The notes beneath the pieces are model-generated. The model made no database searches. It saw only the letters and a program-made list of their open reading frames with translations, and had not been told where the DNA came from. Below are positions 54,950-64,000 of a DNA stretch of 64,000 nt, one piece after another. The stretch covers positions 62,001-126,000 of the forward strand of contig SIJG01000207.1 in NCBI GenBank assembly GCA_023374025.1, read 5' to 3'. The stretch comes from Heterodera schachtii. Its lineage: Eukaryota; Nematoda; Chromadorea; Rhabditida; Heteroderidae. Made by a program: the position numbers and the translations under genes. The stretch's first letter is position 1. The number at the start of each line of letters is the position of its first letter.

Positions 54950-56005
54950 GAAAATTTTAAATTTTTAAAAGGCTATTATATATGGATTTTTATTGATTCC
55001 AAAAGATTAATGTATTTTTTTAATTCTTTTTTAAATTTACAATTTATATATGACGATTGTTAGTAATGGGTTTCGCTTCAAAAACTAATTTGAGGAGAAA
55101 GGGAATAGATAGTGGCTGAAATTTGGCATGCATATGCAACTTGGGACGGCGCATTTGGGAAAACTATAGAGAAAATTTTCAGCGCCGCACCTGAGCGCCA
55201 GGGACTGAATTCTCATTTTTTCGCGCATTTTAGGGCCCATAACTTTTTTCCTAAAAACTCAAACCAAAAAATGCTCGCTGTGAGGGCCCTAAGTTGAAGT
55301 GTTGACCAAAAGTTAAAAAAAATTACAGGCCTCTATCATCTAACCCCCTGGGCTGGGTGCTTCTACAAAAATTCAGTACCAACTTTGTCCACTTCAGTCC
55401 CCGGTGAATACCACGCCCGGGTTTGATCTGACCGTGGAGGGGTGCCAGCGGGACTATTGTAGAGCTTTGAAAGCTCGATTTCCAAATTTTAAAATTTCGA
55501 AAATTTTCAAAATTTTTCGAGTTAGACCCCCTAGGAGGTTTTCGGCTTTTTGAATTTTATGATTTTTTAACGAATTTTCCCGGGAAAACAGAGACCACTT
55601 CCAAAACATAGCTTTTCGAGCTCTATCGATTGGTAATTTATTTGGAAAATTTTCGATTTTTCCCGGAAATAGAACAAAATTTTGGCCTAGCGGGACATTT
55701 GAGTCCCGGGCCCATAACTCGTCAGGGGTCGGTTTTAGCCAAAAATGCCTTAGACCAAAATTATAGAGCTTTTTAAGCTCTAGCGTTTGATGATCTATAT
55801 GTTGGAAAAATTTTCTGGAAAAATTCGAAAATTCAGAAAAAAATTCAGAACTCGGTTTTGAAAAGTCACTCCGTTAAAATAAAATACTACAAAAATCCGC
55901 AATTTTTTGCTCTATTATATAAATTTTATTTGGCATTTTTATCATATTTTTAAAAAAAAGATACAAAATTAAAAGTGATTTTGGGATTCGGGACCAAAGG
56001 GGGGT
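54950..56005. other. Moderate-GC non-coding region
   Basis: Base composition is more balanced than the surroundings (for example ccaccccgggtttgatctg-like phrases at 55400-55450, and repeated gagcttt...agctc words). No ORF with gene character, no TIRs or LTRs found. Possibly a dispersed repeat body ending at the 56009 repeat. Confidence 0.35.
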
Positions 56006-56008
56006 GAA

Positions 56009-56292
56009 GGTTAAAAAATGTTATGGTTTGCGGCGCCAAAATGGCCAGAAAAATTCAACATTGATTTTCTAGGCCATAATTTTAAATTTTTTGAAATTTT
56101 GTATGCTAATAGGAATTACCAAGCGCTTTAAAATCATACCATGTTTATTTAATTTGGATGACAAATAGAAAATGGTATAGCGTTTGGCGCCAAAATGGCT
56201 GGCGCCAAAGTGGGCGGTTCCCCAAAATTGAACTCTCTCCGGGCAACTTATGGGACAAAAGGGTGTTGGGATATATTTTTTGCCAATTTAAT
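56009..56292 (+). repeat. 285-bp direct repeat, copy 2
   Basis: Second copy of 53775-54060. ORFs listed across it in either frame are broken in the other copy. Confidence 0.7.
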
Positions 56293-56519
56293 TACCAAAT
56301 CTCGGCTGGACCGCGTGACCCCAATATATGGCATTCCAATGCAACGCGTGTGGGTAATGTTGGTAGAACAGATGAAAGTGATCACCTTTTAAACAAATAA
56401 ATCGTAAGAATTAATTTGAATTTTGAATTTAAAAAATAAATAATTAATCGAACTTAAATTAGGAGAAAATGAAAAATAATTTTATAAATAAAAAAAGGTT
56501 TTATTATTACATTCTTAGC

Positions 56520-56534
56520 GGGGGGGGGGGGGGG
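56520..56534. repeat. G15 homopolymer
   Basis: Fifteen consecutive G in AT-rich DNA. Poly-G tracts are quadruplex-prone and need the FANCJ-type helicase DOG-1 for stability in Caenorhabditis elegans (established). Confidence 0.9.
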
Positions 56535-56729
56535 AGCGATTTATAAATTATTTAATGCTATAGAAATTTATTAAGTCAAATTATGTTTTTAATGTTGGAG
56601 AAGCAATTTTTAAAAAGAAGTCTTAATTAATTGGTTTAATTATTTTGATTTAGAAATATAAAATGATAAAATTAATTTAGTAAATAATAAATGAAATTTA
56701 GTAAAAATAACTTTGCACGAAACTAATAC

Positions 56730-56890
56730 CTTAATGAATATATATCAAATTTGCTGAACCCATTCGGGTCGTTCATCCATCCCAACGGCGGACGAAAATG
56801 GTACCCCTCGCGCACGTCCGGAAAGCGTGCCGCATTTGAAATGAATGCCGGACGAATGCCACGCTCCAAAACGGTGTCCGGCTCGCACAC
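56730..56890 (-). CDS. GH32 (invertase-like) N-terminal exon
   Basis: After an acceptor atatttag, the minus strand reads VCEPDTVLERGIRPAFISN then ARFPDVREGYHFRPPLGW and MNDPNGF. HFRPPLGWMNDPNGF is the first conserved motif of glycoside hydrolase family 32 (invertases and fructosidases), whose Asp is the catalytic nucleophile. Family 32 enzymes hydrolyse sucrose and fructans, and in plant-parasitic nematodes are regarded as acquired from bacteria. The exon may end at AAG|GTATTAG (56730), but the residues after NDPNG (FSKFDIYSL) do not follow the usual HLFYQ pattern. I find no second GH32 motif (FRDP, EC) to the left, nor a signal-peptide exon to the right. It is probably a stranded exon of a duplicated gene. 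Confidence 0.65.
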
Positions 56891-56894
56891 CTAA

Positions 56895-57757
56895 ATATAG
56901 GAGATACGGGTGTCTTATTAAAAATTCAAAAATTAAATTGAAAGGAAAGAAAATGCCAAAAATTCTTTTCCGAAAACTGTAAAAATAAATAAATAAATCC
57001 CTAAAGAATATTAGAACCCTGACCGGCTTACGAGTACTGAACCCGGATTTTTTCTATAAGTGAAAATTTATTAACTAAATTTTTGCAAAACTACTCAAAA
57101 TAATCCGCAAACATTTTTCACTCCTGGTCTATAATTTTTTTTGAAGGAAAAGGCCGACAAGAAACGGCATGCCAAAAAGCCCGTTTTTGTCAACTGAGCG
57201 CCAAAAGGTTTTATAAAACAGGGCCTTTCATAATAACTTAATTTAAATGGATTGGATTTATTGACCAAATTTGGCAAGCAGTATATTAGCTTCGAAGGTA
57301 TTTTTTTTCATTGTGAATTTTAAAATGAAACCGAATTGATTGACCAAAAACGGAAAGATGTAAGAGAAATTTGCATTCTTACTAAAATCACTGAGTTGTT
57401 CGCTTTAATTTTTGGCACTTACGATAATTGTTTGATCATATCATTCTATTATCAAATTTTGGAGAATTGTATTGTTATAATTTCTGTACAACGGAATTCC
57501 GGAATATTAGCATCTTAAAAATTTTCCAAGTCATGAAATGAGGGCCTAAAAAAGCTCTGGTATTCTGAAAAGCGATATCGGGAATTTTTTTATGAATTCT
57601 TATCATAAAACCATTCTCGCCGTCTCGACCGACTTGAAAAGTTGCTAGAAGGGTCAGGGAACCCCACACTGGTCCCAGTCATCGAACGACTAGAAATCTA
57701 ATCCCAGCCGACATTGATCGTTGAGCCCTTCTTATGATTTTTGGTGGAATTTTGAAA
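56895..57757. other. No gene recognised
   Basis: AT-rich DNA between the GH32 exon and the second LTR element. The small ORFs present have no signal peptide, motif or conserved copy elsewhere in the window. Confidence 0.4.
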
Positions 57758-58610
57758 AATGCTGTCGAAACTCAGAGTACCAGACTCTTAATCTGTGGCC
57801 GCTGACTGCGGTTGTTTCGACTTCGTCTGACCCTGTCGCCCAAGGAATGGGGAAACTGCTGCTCACAATGGAGAAGACCGGCAGAGGGTCGAAACGAGCA
57901 GTGGCGACAGGAATGGAGCGAAAGCTAGGGGAGCTTTTGCTGGAAAAAATCACTGAAGGATTTTTTCCTTTGGTTTGGAATAAAGAAAGAAAGTTTTTTT
58001 TTTGTTCGTTTTTATTTTTTATGGGATTTTGGGAGACAAGGATTTATTTTGGTTTGGTTCGACTCGGATAAAATTCCCTTAGGGATAGGGAAGAGGGATC
58101 CGAGAAAATTGGCTTTGGAGGCCAAAGAGTTTGGTCGAACCGAGTTGGTTAGAAATACCAACTTTATTAAAAAACCAAAGCAAAAATAAATGTGAAAAAA
58201 CAAGGAAAATGATCAGGTGAAATGATCACAAAAGATCAGTTGATCGTTTGAAAATTGGTTGAAGGCAGTAGAGAGAAAAAGCGATGGTCCGAAGATGAAG
58301 AGCGTCGAAGACCGTCCTTTCTTTTATAGGCTCTTCAGTCCATGTGGGCGGTGCAGGGGGGCGGCTCCGATGAGGCGGCAAAATGGGATATGTGCGGGAT
58401 TAAGGGGGATTTAGGGAATGGGAAATTGGCCCGATGGAAAAAATTTGAATTGGAAACGCTGGGAAAAGGGCTTATGAGAGAAAAGGGATAAAAAATTTTG
58501 AATTTAAGCCTAGAGAGGAAAAGAAGAATTTTAAGAAAAATTTATGATGATCAACGATGAAAATTAACAATTCTGTCAGTGACAGCGACAGAGATCCCCG
58601 CCGAGGAGGA
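57758..58610 (-). repeat. LTR-like region of the second element
   Basis: Minus-strand TATAAAAG at 58321-58328, about 150 bp before AATAAA at 58173-58178, is the U3-R layout of an LTR. The possible LTR start, near TGTCGCTGTCAC (about 58580-58591), lies just after a purine-rich stretch (gaagaggaggaagaggaag) that ends the Gln-rich gene and could serve as polypurine tract. The ends are not confirmed by a second LTR. Confidence 0.4.
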
Positions 58611-58614
58611 AAAT

Positions 58615-59395
58615 TTAATCATCCTTCTGTCCGTTTTCCTTTTCGACCTCCCCCTCCTCCTGGTCCGATTCTTCTTCCTCTTCCTCCTCTTCGTCATCAA
58701 CGTTTAGCAGAGGCGGAGGGATGGTGTTCTTCTTCACGTGGGTGAAGAAGCGAGAGAATTGACCAGCGAAGTGCGCGAATTGACCAGTGAAGTTGTGCAC
58801 TTCACCCAACAACTCGGTCAGGAGCTGTTCGACTCGCGGGGTCGGAGCGCGAGCTGGGACAGCCGGGGCACCGGGCTGGCGGGCATTTGCCCCGTTTGCC
58901 GGCTGCTGACCGCGGTTGCGGTTGTTGCGGCGGTAAGGAGCCGCGCCTCGGCGCTGGGGAAAGGAAAATGGATGTGGAAGGGAAAAAGTGGAGAAAAAAT
59001 GGTTATGAGGGCGGAAAAATTTGGTAATGAGGAAGGGGGGTGCAAGCAACCTGTTGCTGCTGATTGGCATTGGCATTTTGCACAACGGGTGGACGGACCG
59101 GATGAGGAATTTGGCCACCACCGGACGGCTGTTGCATCGGAGGAGCGGCATTGGGTGGCACCACCATTTGCATCAGCGGCTGTGCCGGCTGATAAGCCTG
59201 TCCATTCGCCGCTGGCAGCACATTCTGCACATTCTGCGGCTGCTGTTGCGGTTGTTGGACAACCGGCATATATCCATAATGCTGGGGAATGAGCATTTGC
59301 GGCTGTTGGACGTGTTGGGGTTGTTGGAAGTTTTGGGGTTGTTGGAAATTCTGGGGTTGTTGGAAATTTTGGGGTTGTTGGTACTGTTGGGACAT
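58615..59395 (-). CDS. Gln/Pro-rich two-exon gene, unidentified
   Basis: Exon 1 is 59051-59395, the intron 58954-59050 (GTTGCT...CCCCAG) and exon 2 58615-58953, joining in phase to 227 aa. Exon 1 begins MSQQYQQPQNF with four repeats of the type QNFQQP, then Pro/Gln/Asn-rich sequence. Exon 2 has a basic RRNNRNRG patch, a helical heptad-like part (VEQLLTELLGEVHNFTGQF) and an acidic tail (DDEEEEEEEESDQEE). Low complexity with a basic patch suggests a nucleic-acid-associated or condensate-forming protein; this is inference. It has its own TATA box and lies between envelope and LTR of the second element, on the same strand. It could be an accessory gene of the element, or a host gene at its edge. 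Confidence 0.6.
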
Positions 59396-59469
59396 GCTTT
59401 TGAGAGGTTAGAAATTGAGGATTGAAAGGGAGAACTGGTTGGAAATGAAATGTGGATGGAAAAGCCTTG

Positions 59470-59477
59470 CTTTTATA
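59470..59477 (-). promoter_or_regulatory. TATA box of the Gln-rich gene
   Basis: Minus-strand GGCTATAAAAGCAAGG, about 75 bp upstream of the start codon at 59395. It resembles the LTR TATA context (GCCTATAAAAGAAAGG) at 58321, as if both came from related promoters. Confidence 0.6.
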
Positions 59478-59607
59478 GCCGTTTGGCTCCACCTTTTGAT
59501 CATTGGTGATCAGAAATGTGCGGATTATGCGGGCATTTGGGAATAGTAAATGTACAAGGGAAAATTTACATATGTACAAAATCTCGCCTCGCTCTCCATT
59601 CCCACGA

Positions 59608-62600
59608 CTAATGCCGAAAGTCGGCAATTCTACAGTCCTGAGGCTGTATTCTGTCGCGGCGGATCAGTAAGTGCCGAAGCCATCCACGTCTCCATAGCTG
59701 CTCCTTCAAGATTATGGTAATGGCATAAATGTCAAAGGCAATGATAATTGCGCAAATGACCCATCCCAAAATTTGACCGTACTGAGAAAAAAATATTTTA
59801 ATCCTCATGCCGATCGGAGGAGCGGTTGTCAGATCCATCTTATTTTCGGCATTAGCCCATGACAGATTAATGAGCAGAAAAATGGTAATCCAAATTTTCC
59901 TAGCCAAAATTCGATACCCCCAAAAAATTGGGTTGAATTTGAGGAAAATGTAAAAAGCACAAATTCCAACGAAAAGCACTGCTGAAATGATGATCAGCTG
60001 GGTGCCGCCGAAGATCCATTTCAAAACGTGGAAAAGGTCTCCAATTTCAGGTAGGCTAATTCCTCCTGGACTATTTTTGGCCTTGTCTCCAGTCAAACGC
60101 CATGATCTTCTGACCGATGATATATAGGCCAGGGTGCCTTCCATTTCGAATAAAGTGTCCCCTCCAGGGCACGTCACTTTACAATTTGTCTTAATTTTGG
60201 CTGTGTCGAAAGACAAGGAGGTATTGTGCTGGATTGGCTGTGCAGAGCACGGAATTGCCCAATTTGCGCCATTTTCACACACAATTTCAGCCAAAGGTGA
60301 ACCATAGCTGGCCGTACATGTATAGGAAAAACGGCTGCCGATTCGGCATTTATAGCAACCTTTTAAACCCTGTGGTCTTATTTTACATGTTGCCATTTGG
60401 TGGCGTATTGCTAGGCGTAATCCTTCCATTTTCAAGACCATCTGAATCGGTACAAAGTCCGATTCGACCCAAACTTCCCGTGGGTTACGGTAGTTTAAGA
60501 CTAATGGGCCGATTGAGAGGGGGAGCTTAGTGGAGGGTTCCTCGAGTAATCGTTCGATGTCCAATTCTCGGCAATGACACCGAACCACTCCTTCACTGTG
60601 ATCCGGACGGCATTTGGCGCAGGCATTTAATGCCAAATCGCATTTCATCACTTTTGCCGAGTCCTCGTCAGCACAATGTAGGGCTGGGTCGAGGGAAGGA
60701 ATCAAGGCACCTCCATTCGAACCGCCAATGAATTTTCCGGACAGTGCGGGTGCTGCTGGGCTTCCAAAGACGGCCGGGGTGATCGACAAATTCGCAGATC
60801 GGAGCCGAAAGGTGTGACCGGAAAAAAGGATGGCTTCTTCATTTCGGATTGCCTCTCCATGCAAATTGATTTTTATCCCAGTCATGATTCGGAAGTCCCA
60901 CGTAGGACAACGAAACATTTCATATATAAATTTATTTCCGGGTCGGGTTGGTACGGCGTAATTGCGGTAAAATAGGCAGGCAGAATTGGTGCCACCGCAA
61001 CCGTTAAACCAAAATGACCCGCTGTCCAAACAATAGGAGTTGCCCGGATAGCCATTTGACTCGGCTAACTCATTTACCGTTTCATTGGTTAATAGGTTTT
61101 CACAGGTTTTACCCGTACAAGAACCCATTCCCGGGCACCTTTTGCTGGCCAAAGTCTCAATTTTATAGGAGCGAATGAATCCCAAAGACTCAGGAATGCA
61201 TTCCTGGTATAAGCCTTTTAGTGTGAATGTAAGAGTCCCTAAGAGTATGGATTCGGGACCCCTAATCATAAGATCCACCGATTGGCCAACTGGGAGCAAA
61301 TTCAGCAAAGTCACAGAGTTAAATCGGCATTCTGTCCCATTTTCATTGGAATCACATTCTTCAGTGTTGGCCGTGATAGTGGTGGGGACTCCATTTCCCA
61401 AGGGGATCCCTTGAAACCAACAAATTAAGGCCAGGGCCATGCCCAATTTTGTCAAAGGCCTAAATCTCCGATTATTGAATCTTTTATGCCGACGATTTTC
61501 ATAATCACTTTCTGAATCGCTTTCTATTGGCCGCTTTTGTTTTCTTCTTTTCAGTTTTCGGACCATACTACAACAAATTGCTCGGCAACAACGTCTAAAT
61601 GCGCGGAAAAAGCAGTTTGTCCAACTTAGAAGACAACAAAAAACAGTTAGCAAAATGCCGACAACAAGGGCAATGCAACCGATTAAAAGAGCGGAGAAAG
61701 TGGGGGAGCAGTGGAAATTGAACACTCTTTCCCAGCATACATAGCAATCGACCAGCAGACAGATGTCTACTGGGGCGCATTGGGCTGAATACGAAGTGGA
61801 AACATTGGGTCCCATCCAAAAAGTGGCTAGGCAGGAGGTCCCAATTAATAAATTTTCCTCGGGAATCGGGAAAAAGAATGGTTTCCTGTATTCCCGGTGG
61901 CCACAAATACCGTCACAGCAAATATCGACTTTTTCTGTTTCGGGGAGTCCCTCTATCATCACCCCATTGGAAACACAAGAAAAAATGCCTGTGGCGTTTG
62001 GTTGTGCGGACAATACTGCAGCGGAGAATACAGGTGCTGATAAAACTGCTGTTCCACTGAAGAAACTCAACACAAGCAGCATCGGTATCAGAGTGTTTAG
62101 AATTGAAGCCGAAATTGATGGGCGAGGGGGGCGTTCTGCCCATTTGAATTTCTGTCGAAGATTGCCACGGGGAGGCTCTTTTGCCCATCGGAATTTTTGT
62201 TTTGGATTTTCTTTATCGACCGATTCTGAAATTGGCTCGACATCTATCAGATTTCCATTTCCCTCTTGGGAATCTCCCAGGGGGCGCGAAATAGTCTCGC
62301 ATTCAAGCCCGGGTGGCTCTTCTAATGGTACCAATTTCGAAACGGGACGAGACAATATTCGTCCATTTGCCATTAAAATGTTGGCACTCCGAGGGTTTCC
62401 TTCGAGGCCTTGAACTTCTGTAATTTTTCCTATAGGCCAAGTATTCCTAGGAAATTCCTCATTTTCAACTAGGACAATTTGATCCACTTTTGGTAAAGAT
62501 TTGGATACAATTCTGGGTCCTTTGTGTTTTGTCTGATTGCGTTGTCTCAACAACAACAGGTACTCTTGTGACCATTTTTCCCAAAACTGCCTAATCGATT

Positions 62601-63990
62601 TGGCTGTTCCCCACCAGCGGGTGGCTAACTTTTCAGCTGGGGAAGGTCGAAAAACTTCGTCTGACATGTCCGGCTCTTCAAAAGCGAGGTTTGCTTTTGG
62701 AGACAAAAAATCGATTGGTCGCAATGGAAAAGGACCATCAGCTTCATCTGAGACGAAAGTAATGGGTCGCGAATTGATCGCGGCCTCAACTTCAGTCAAA
62801 AAAGTGCTAATTTCCTCCCATTTTAAAATTCGGCGTCCTAAAATTCGTCTGAAACAATTTTTTATTAGCGCGTTTAAGCGCTCATAGACACCGCCAGACC
62901 AGGGACTAAATGCGGGAATAAGTGTCCATTTTATGCAAAAATCAGTACAATTTTCAAGTACATTTTTCGCTAAGACAAATTGAGTCCCGTGATCAGACAA
63001 AATTGTGCGGGGTAATCCGCGTCTCGCTACAAATCGCCTAAAGGCTAGCAAAAAATGGTCGGCGGACAAAGAGTTTACAATTTCTAAATGTACGGCGCGA
63101 GAGGCCAAGCAAGTGATCAAAAGAATCCAAGCTTTTGCTTGTTCGGTGTTGGTCATTTTATAGATAGTCGGACCTAAAAAGTCGATTCCGATTTGTTCAA
63201 AAATGGAAGATGGTCGTGTCCGTGATTTAGGAAGAGGCGGCATTGGCGGCAGACCAAATTTAACCGCTCTGTCTTTTTTGCACACCGTGCACTCATTAAC
63301 GATTTTACGGACCGTGCGTCTTGCCTTTTTACACCAAAATTTGGACAGAAAATCGGTGAGGGTGGAGTCCACACCCGCATGAAGCAAGCGGGTGTGTGAG
63401 TGCCTTATGAGCAGGACGAGAACCCACGAATCTGTCGGCACAAAAATTGGATGCTCAAAATCTTTATCTCCAACTCCACAGAGCCGTGATTTGAGCCGGA
63501 TCAAACCATCTGTGTCCAGATAAGTTGGGACGGGGGGGAGCATTCCCCTCTGAATTAATTTGAATAGCCAATTTGAAACGAATTTTTGGCTTTCGGGGTC
63601 CAAAAAATCGGAATTCCCCACATTGGGGAACAGTGGTTTGTTTTTCCCTATTTTGGACAGGAATCGCAAAACGACGAAAGCAGTGCCGAGAAGTTTACGC
63701 CAAGAACCGAATCGATCAAATTCGAAAATGGCTGGCACGGTTTTTGCGATGGCGACCACGACGGGATCGGGCATTGGACTTTCCTCCGGTGGAAGAATTG
63801 CCGTCAATTCGTCTGGCCAAAGGTTTGCTGGCTTTTCTAGCCATTCGGGTCCTCTCCACCATATTTTGGCGGATCGGAGCTCATTTGGACTGATCGGGTG
63901 GGTTGCCAGGTCGGCCGGGTTTTCAGCAGAACGCACATAGTGAAAATTAACTGAACGGTGCGTTCGGATTTCACGTATGCGGTTTGACAC
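59608..63990 (-). CDS. Pol-Env polyprotein, 5'-truncated by the window edge
   Basis: One uninterrupted frame of at least 1,460 aa, continuing beyond the right border. In order: RNase H end (FHYVRSAENPADLATH), H2C2 finger (HSHTRLLHAGVD ... CTVCKKDR), integrase core with GIDFLGP (~268), LSDHGTQF (~330) and GGVYERL (~368), DUF5641. Then a signal-like segment LIPMLLVLSFFSGTAV near 62090 and a Cys-rich part with DICCDGICGH and a transmembrane segment (TFSALLIGCIALVVGILL). A second signal-like segment near 61440 follows (GMALALICWFQGIPLGNG), then a Cys-rich ectodomain with CPGMGSCTGKTC and GCYKCRIGSRFSYTC, and C-terminal membrane segments. The last ectodomain fits the phlebovirus glycoprotein G2 family, known in nematode BEL envelopes. 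Having pol and env in one frame implies proteolytic release. Confidence 0.8.
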   Translation of the reverse strand: MSNRIREIRTHRSVNFHYVRSAENPADLATHPISPNELRSAKIWWRGPEWLEKPANLWPDELTAILPPEESPMPDPVVVAIAKTVPAIFEFDRFGSWRKLLGTAFVVLRFLSKIGKNKPLFPNVGNSDFLDPESQKFVSNWLFKLIQRGMLPPVPTYLDTDGLIRLKSRLCGVGDKDFEHPIFVPTDSWVLVLLIRHSHTRLLHAGVDSTLTDFLSKFWCKKARRTVRKIVNECTVCKKDRAVKFGLPPMPPLPKSRTRPSSIFEQIGIDFLGPTIYKMTNTEQAKAWILLITCLASRAVHLEIVNSLSADHFLLAFRRFVARRGLPRTILSDHGTQFVLAKNVLENCTDFCIKWTLIPAFSPWSGGVYERLNALIKNCFRRILGRRILKWEEISTFLTEVEAAINSRPITFVSDEADGPFPLRPIDFLSPKANLAFEEPDMSDEVFRPSPAEKLATRWWGTAKSIRQFWEKWSQEYLLLLRQRNQTKHKGPRIVSKSLPKVDQIVLVENEEFPRNTWPIGKITEVQGLEGNPRSANILMANGRILSRPVSKLVPLEEPPGLECETISRPLGDSQEGNGNLIDVEPISESVDKENPKQKFRWAKEPPRGNLRQKFKWAERPPRPSISASILNTLIPMLLVLSFFSGTAVLSAPVFSAAVLSAQPNATGIFSCVSNGVMIEGLPETEKVDICCDGICGHREYRKPFFFPIPEENLLIGTSCLATFWMGPNVSTSYSAQCAPVDICLLVDCYVCWERVFNFHCSPTFSALLIGCIALVVGILLTVFCCLLSWTNCFFRAFRRCCRAICCSMVRKLKRRKQKRPIESDSESDYENRRHKRFNNRRFRPLTKLGMALALICWFQGIPLGNGVPTTITANTEECDSNENGTECRFNSVTLLNLLPVGQSVDLMIRGPESILLGTLTFTLKGLYQECIPESLGFIRSYKIETLASKRCPGMGSCTGKTCENLLTNETVNELAESNGYPGNSYCLDSGSFWFNGCGGTNSACLFYRNYAVPTRPGNKFIYEMFRCPTWDFRIMTGIKINLHGEAIRNEEAILFSGHTFRLRSANLSITPAVFGSPAAPALSGKFIGGSNGGALIPSLDPALHCADEDSAKVMKCDLALNACAKCRPDHSEGVVRCHCRELDIERLLEEPSTKLPLSIGPLVLNYRNPREVWVESDFVPIQMVLKMEGLRLAIRHQMATCKIRPQGLKGCYKCRIGSRFSYTCTASYGSPLAEIVCENGANWAIPCSAQPIQHNTSLSFDTAKIKTNCKVTCPGGDTLFEMEGTLAYISSVRRSWRLTGDKAKNSPGGISLPEIGDLFHVLKWIFGGTQLIIISAVLFVGICAFYIFLKFNPIFWGYRILARKIWITIFLLINLSWANAENKMDLTTAPPIGMRIKIFFSQYGQILGWVICAIIIAFDIYAITIILKEQLWRRGWLRHLLIRRDRIQPQDCRIADFRH

Positions 63991-64000
63991 AAAAACGGGT

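Larger units (their letters stand above)
57758..64000 (-). mobile_element. Second BEL/Pao-type element with envelope, 3' part, runs off the window
   Basis: On the minus strand: end of RNase H, integrase, DUF5641, then an envelope of phlebovirus-G2 type, an extra gene, and an LTR-like region with TATA and AATAAA. The 5' part (LTR, gag, protease, reverse transcriptase) would lie to the right of the window. The left border (TGCTGTCG at 57758) is tentative since the matching LTR is not in view. It belongs to a different lineage from the 3.3-15.7 kb element: integrase and envelope are dissimilar. Confidence 0.65.

Noticed and set aside
57775..57840. tRNA-Lys-like stretch gactcttaatct with a variable-arm-like hairpin
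   Set aside because: There is no A-box, the T arm does not pair, and a class II variable arm does not suit tRNA-Lys. Chance or a decayed element.
58818..59627. 269-aa minus ORF rich in TTPKFPTTP repeats
   Set aside because: It is the alternative frame over the Gln-rich repeats. The spliced frame with TATA, ATG and a phase-0 intron is better supported.

Overview
The window looks like AT-rich, repeat-dense nuclear DNA from a nematode, most likely a plant-parasitic tylenchid (cyst or root-knot type). Four things point there: short GT-AG introns with 'tttt(c/a)ag' acceptors; a nematode-type FkbM-like methyltransferase gene; BEL/Pao retrotransposons with envelope-like genes, as known from nematodes; and an isolated exon carrying the glycoside hydrolase family 32 signature WMNDPNG, a family that plant-parasitic nematodes are reported to have acquired from bacteria. 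The species call is inference.

Layout. 1-3342: a 191-bp hAT-type MITE, the first copy (A) of a multicopy secreted helix-turn-helix (HTH) gene family, an inverted-repeat element with a purine minisatellite, and a promoter module. 3347-15749: a nearly intact, young-looking 12.4-kb BEL/Pao element. It has 748- and 740-bp LTRs, a 4-bp target duplication, a primer-binding site, a remarkable array of nine hairpins in the leader, a single gag-pol frame, two unidentified accessory frames and an envelope-like frame. It landed between the promoter and start codon of HTH copy B. 15.8-21.1 kb: HTH copies B to E, mostly broken, lying in a duplicated segment, plus a second TIR element. 21.6-30.3, 31.6-37.3 and 40.8-48.5 kb (inverted): three diverged copies of one segment, each with remains of an FkbM-like gene and a small secreted, peptide-precursor-like gene. 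The last two copies form a large imperfect palindrome around HTH copy G. A deleted MULE-type transposon with a FLYWCH domain interrupts the first copy. 51.0-55.0 kb: HTH copies H, I and J. 56.7 kb: the GH32 exon. 57.8-64.0 kb (minus strand): the 3' part of a second BEL/Pao-type element, with pol and a phlebovirus-G2-like envelope in one frame, then a two-exon Gln/Pro-rich gene with its own TATA box, then an LTR-like region.

The strongest candidates for something undescribed are (1) the nine-hairpin array in the BEL leader, whose stems covary while the loop stays UUUU-N-GU-R, and (2) the HTH family. Members of that family carry a signal peptide followed by three DNA-binding-like HTH repeats, and at least ten copies or recognisable remains lie in 64 kb, several sharing an upstream module. 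Much of the remaining sequence is decayed duplicated non-coding DNA in which I see no gene.
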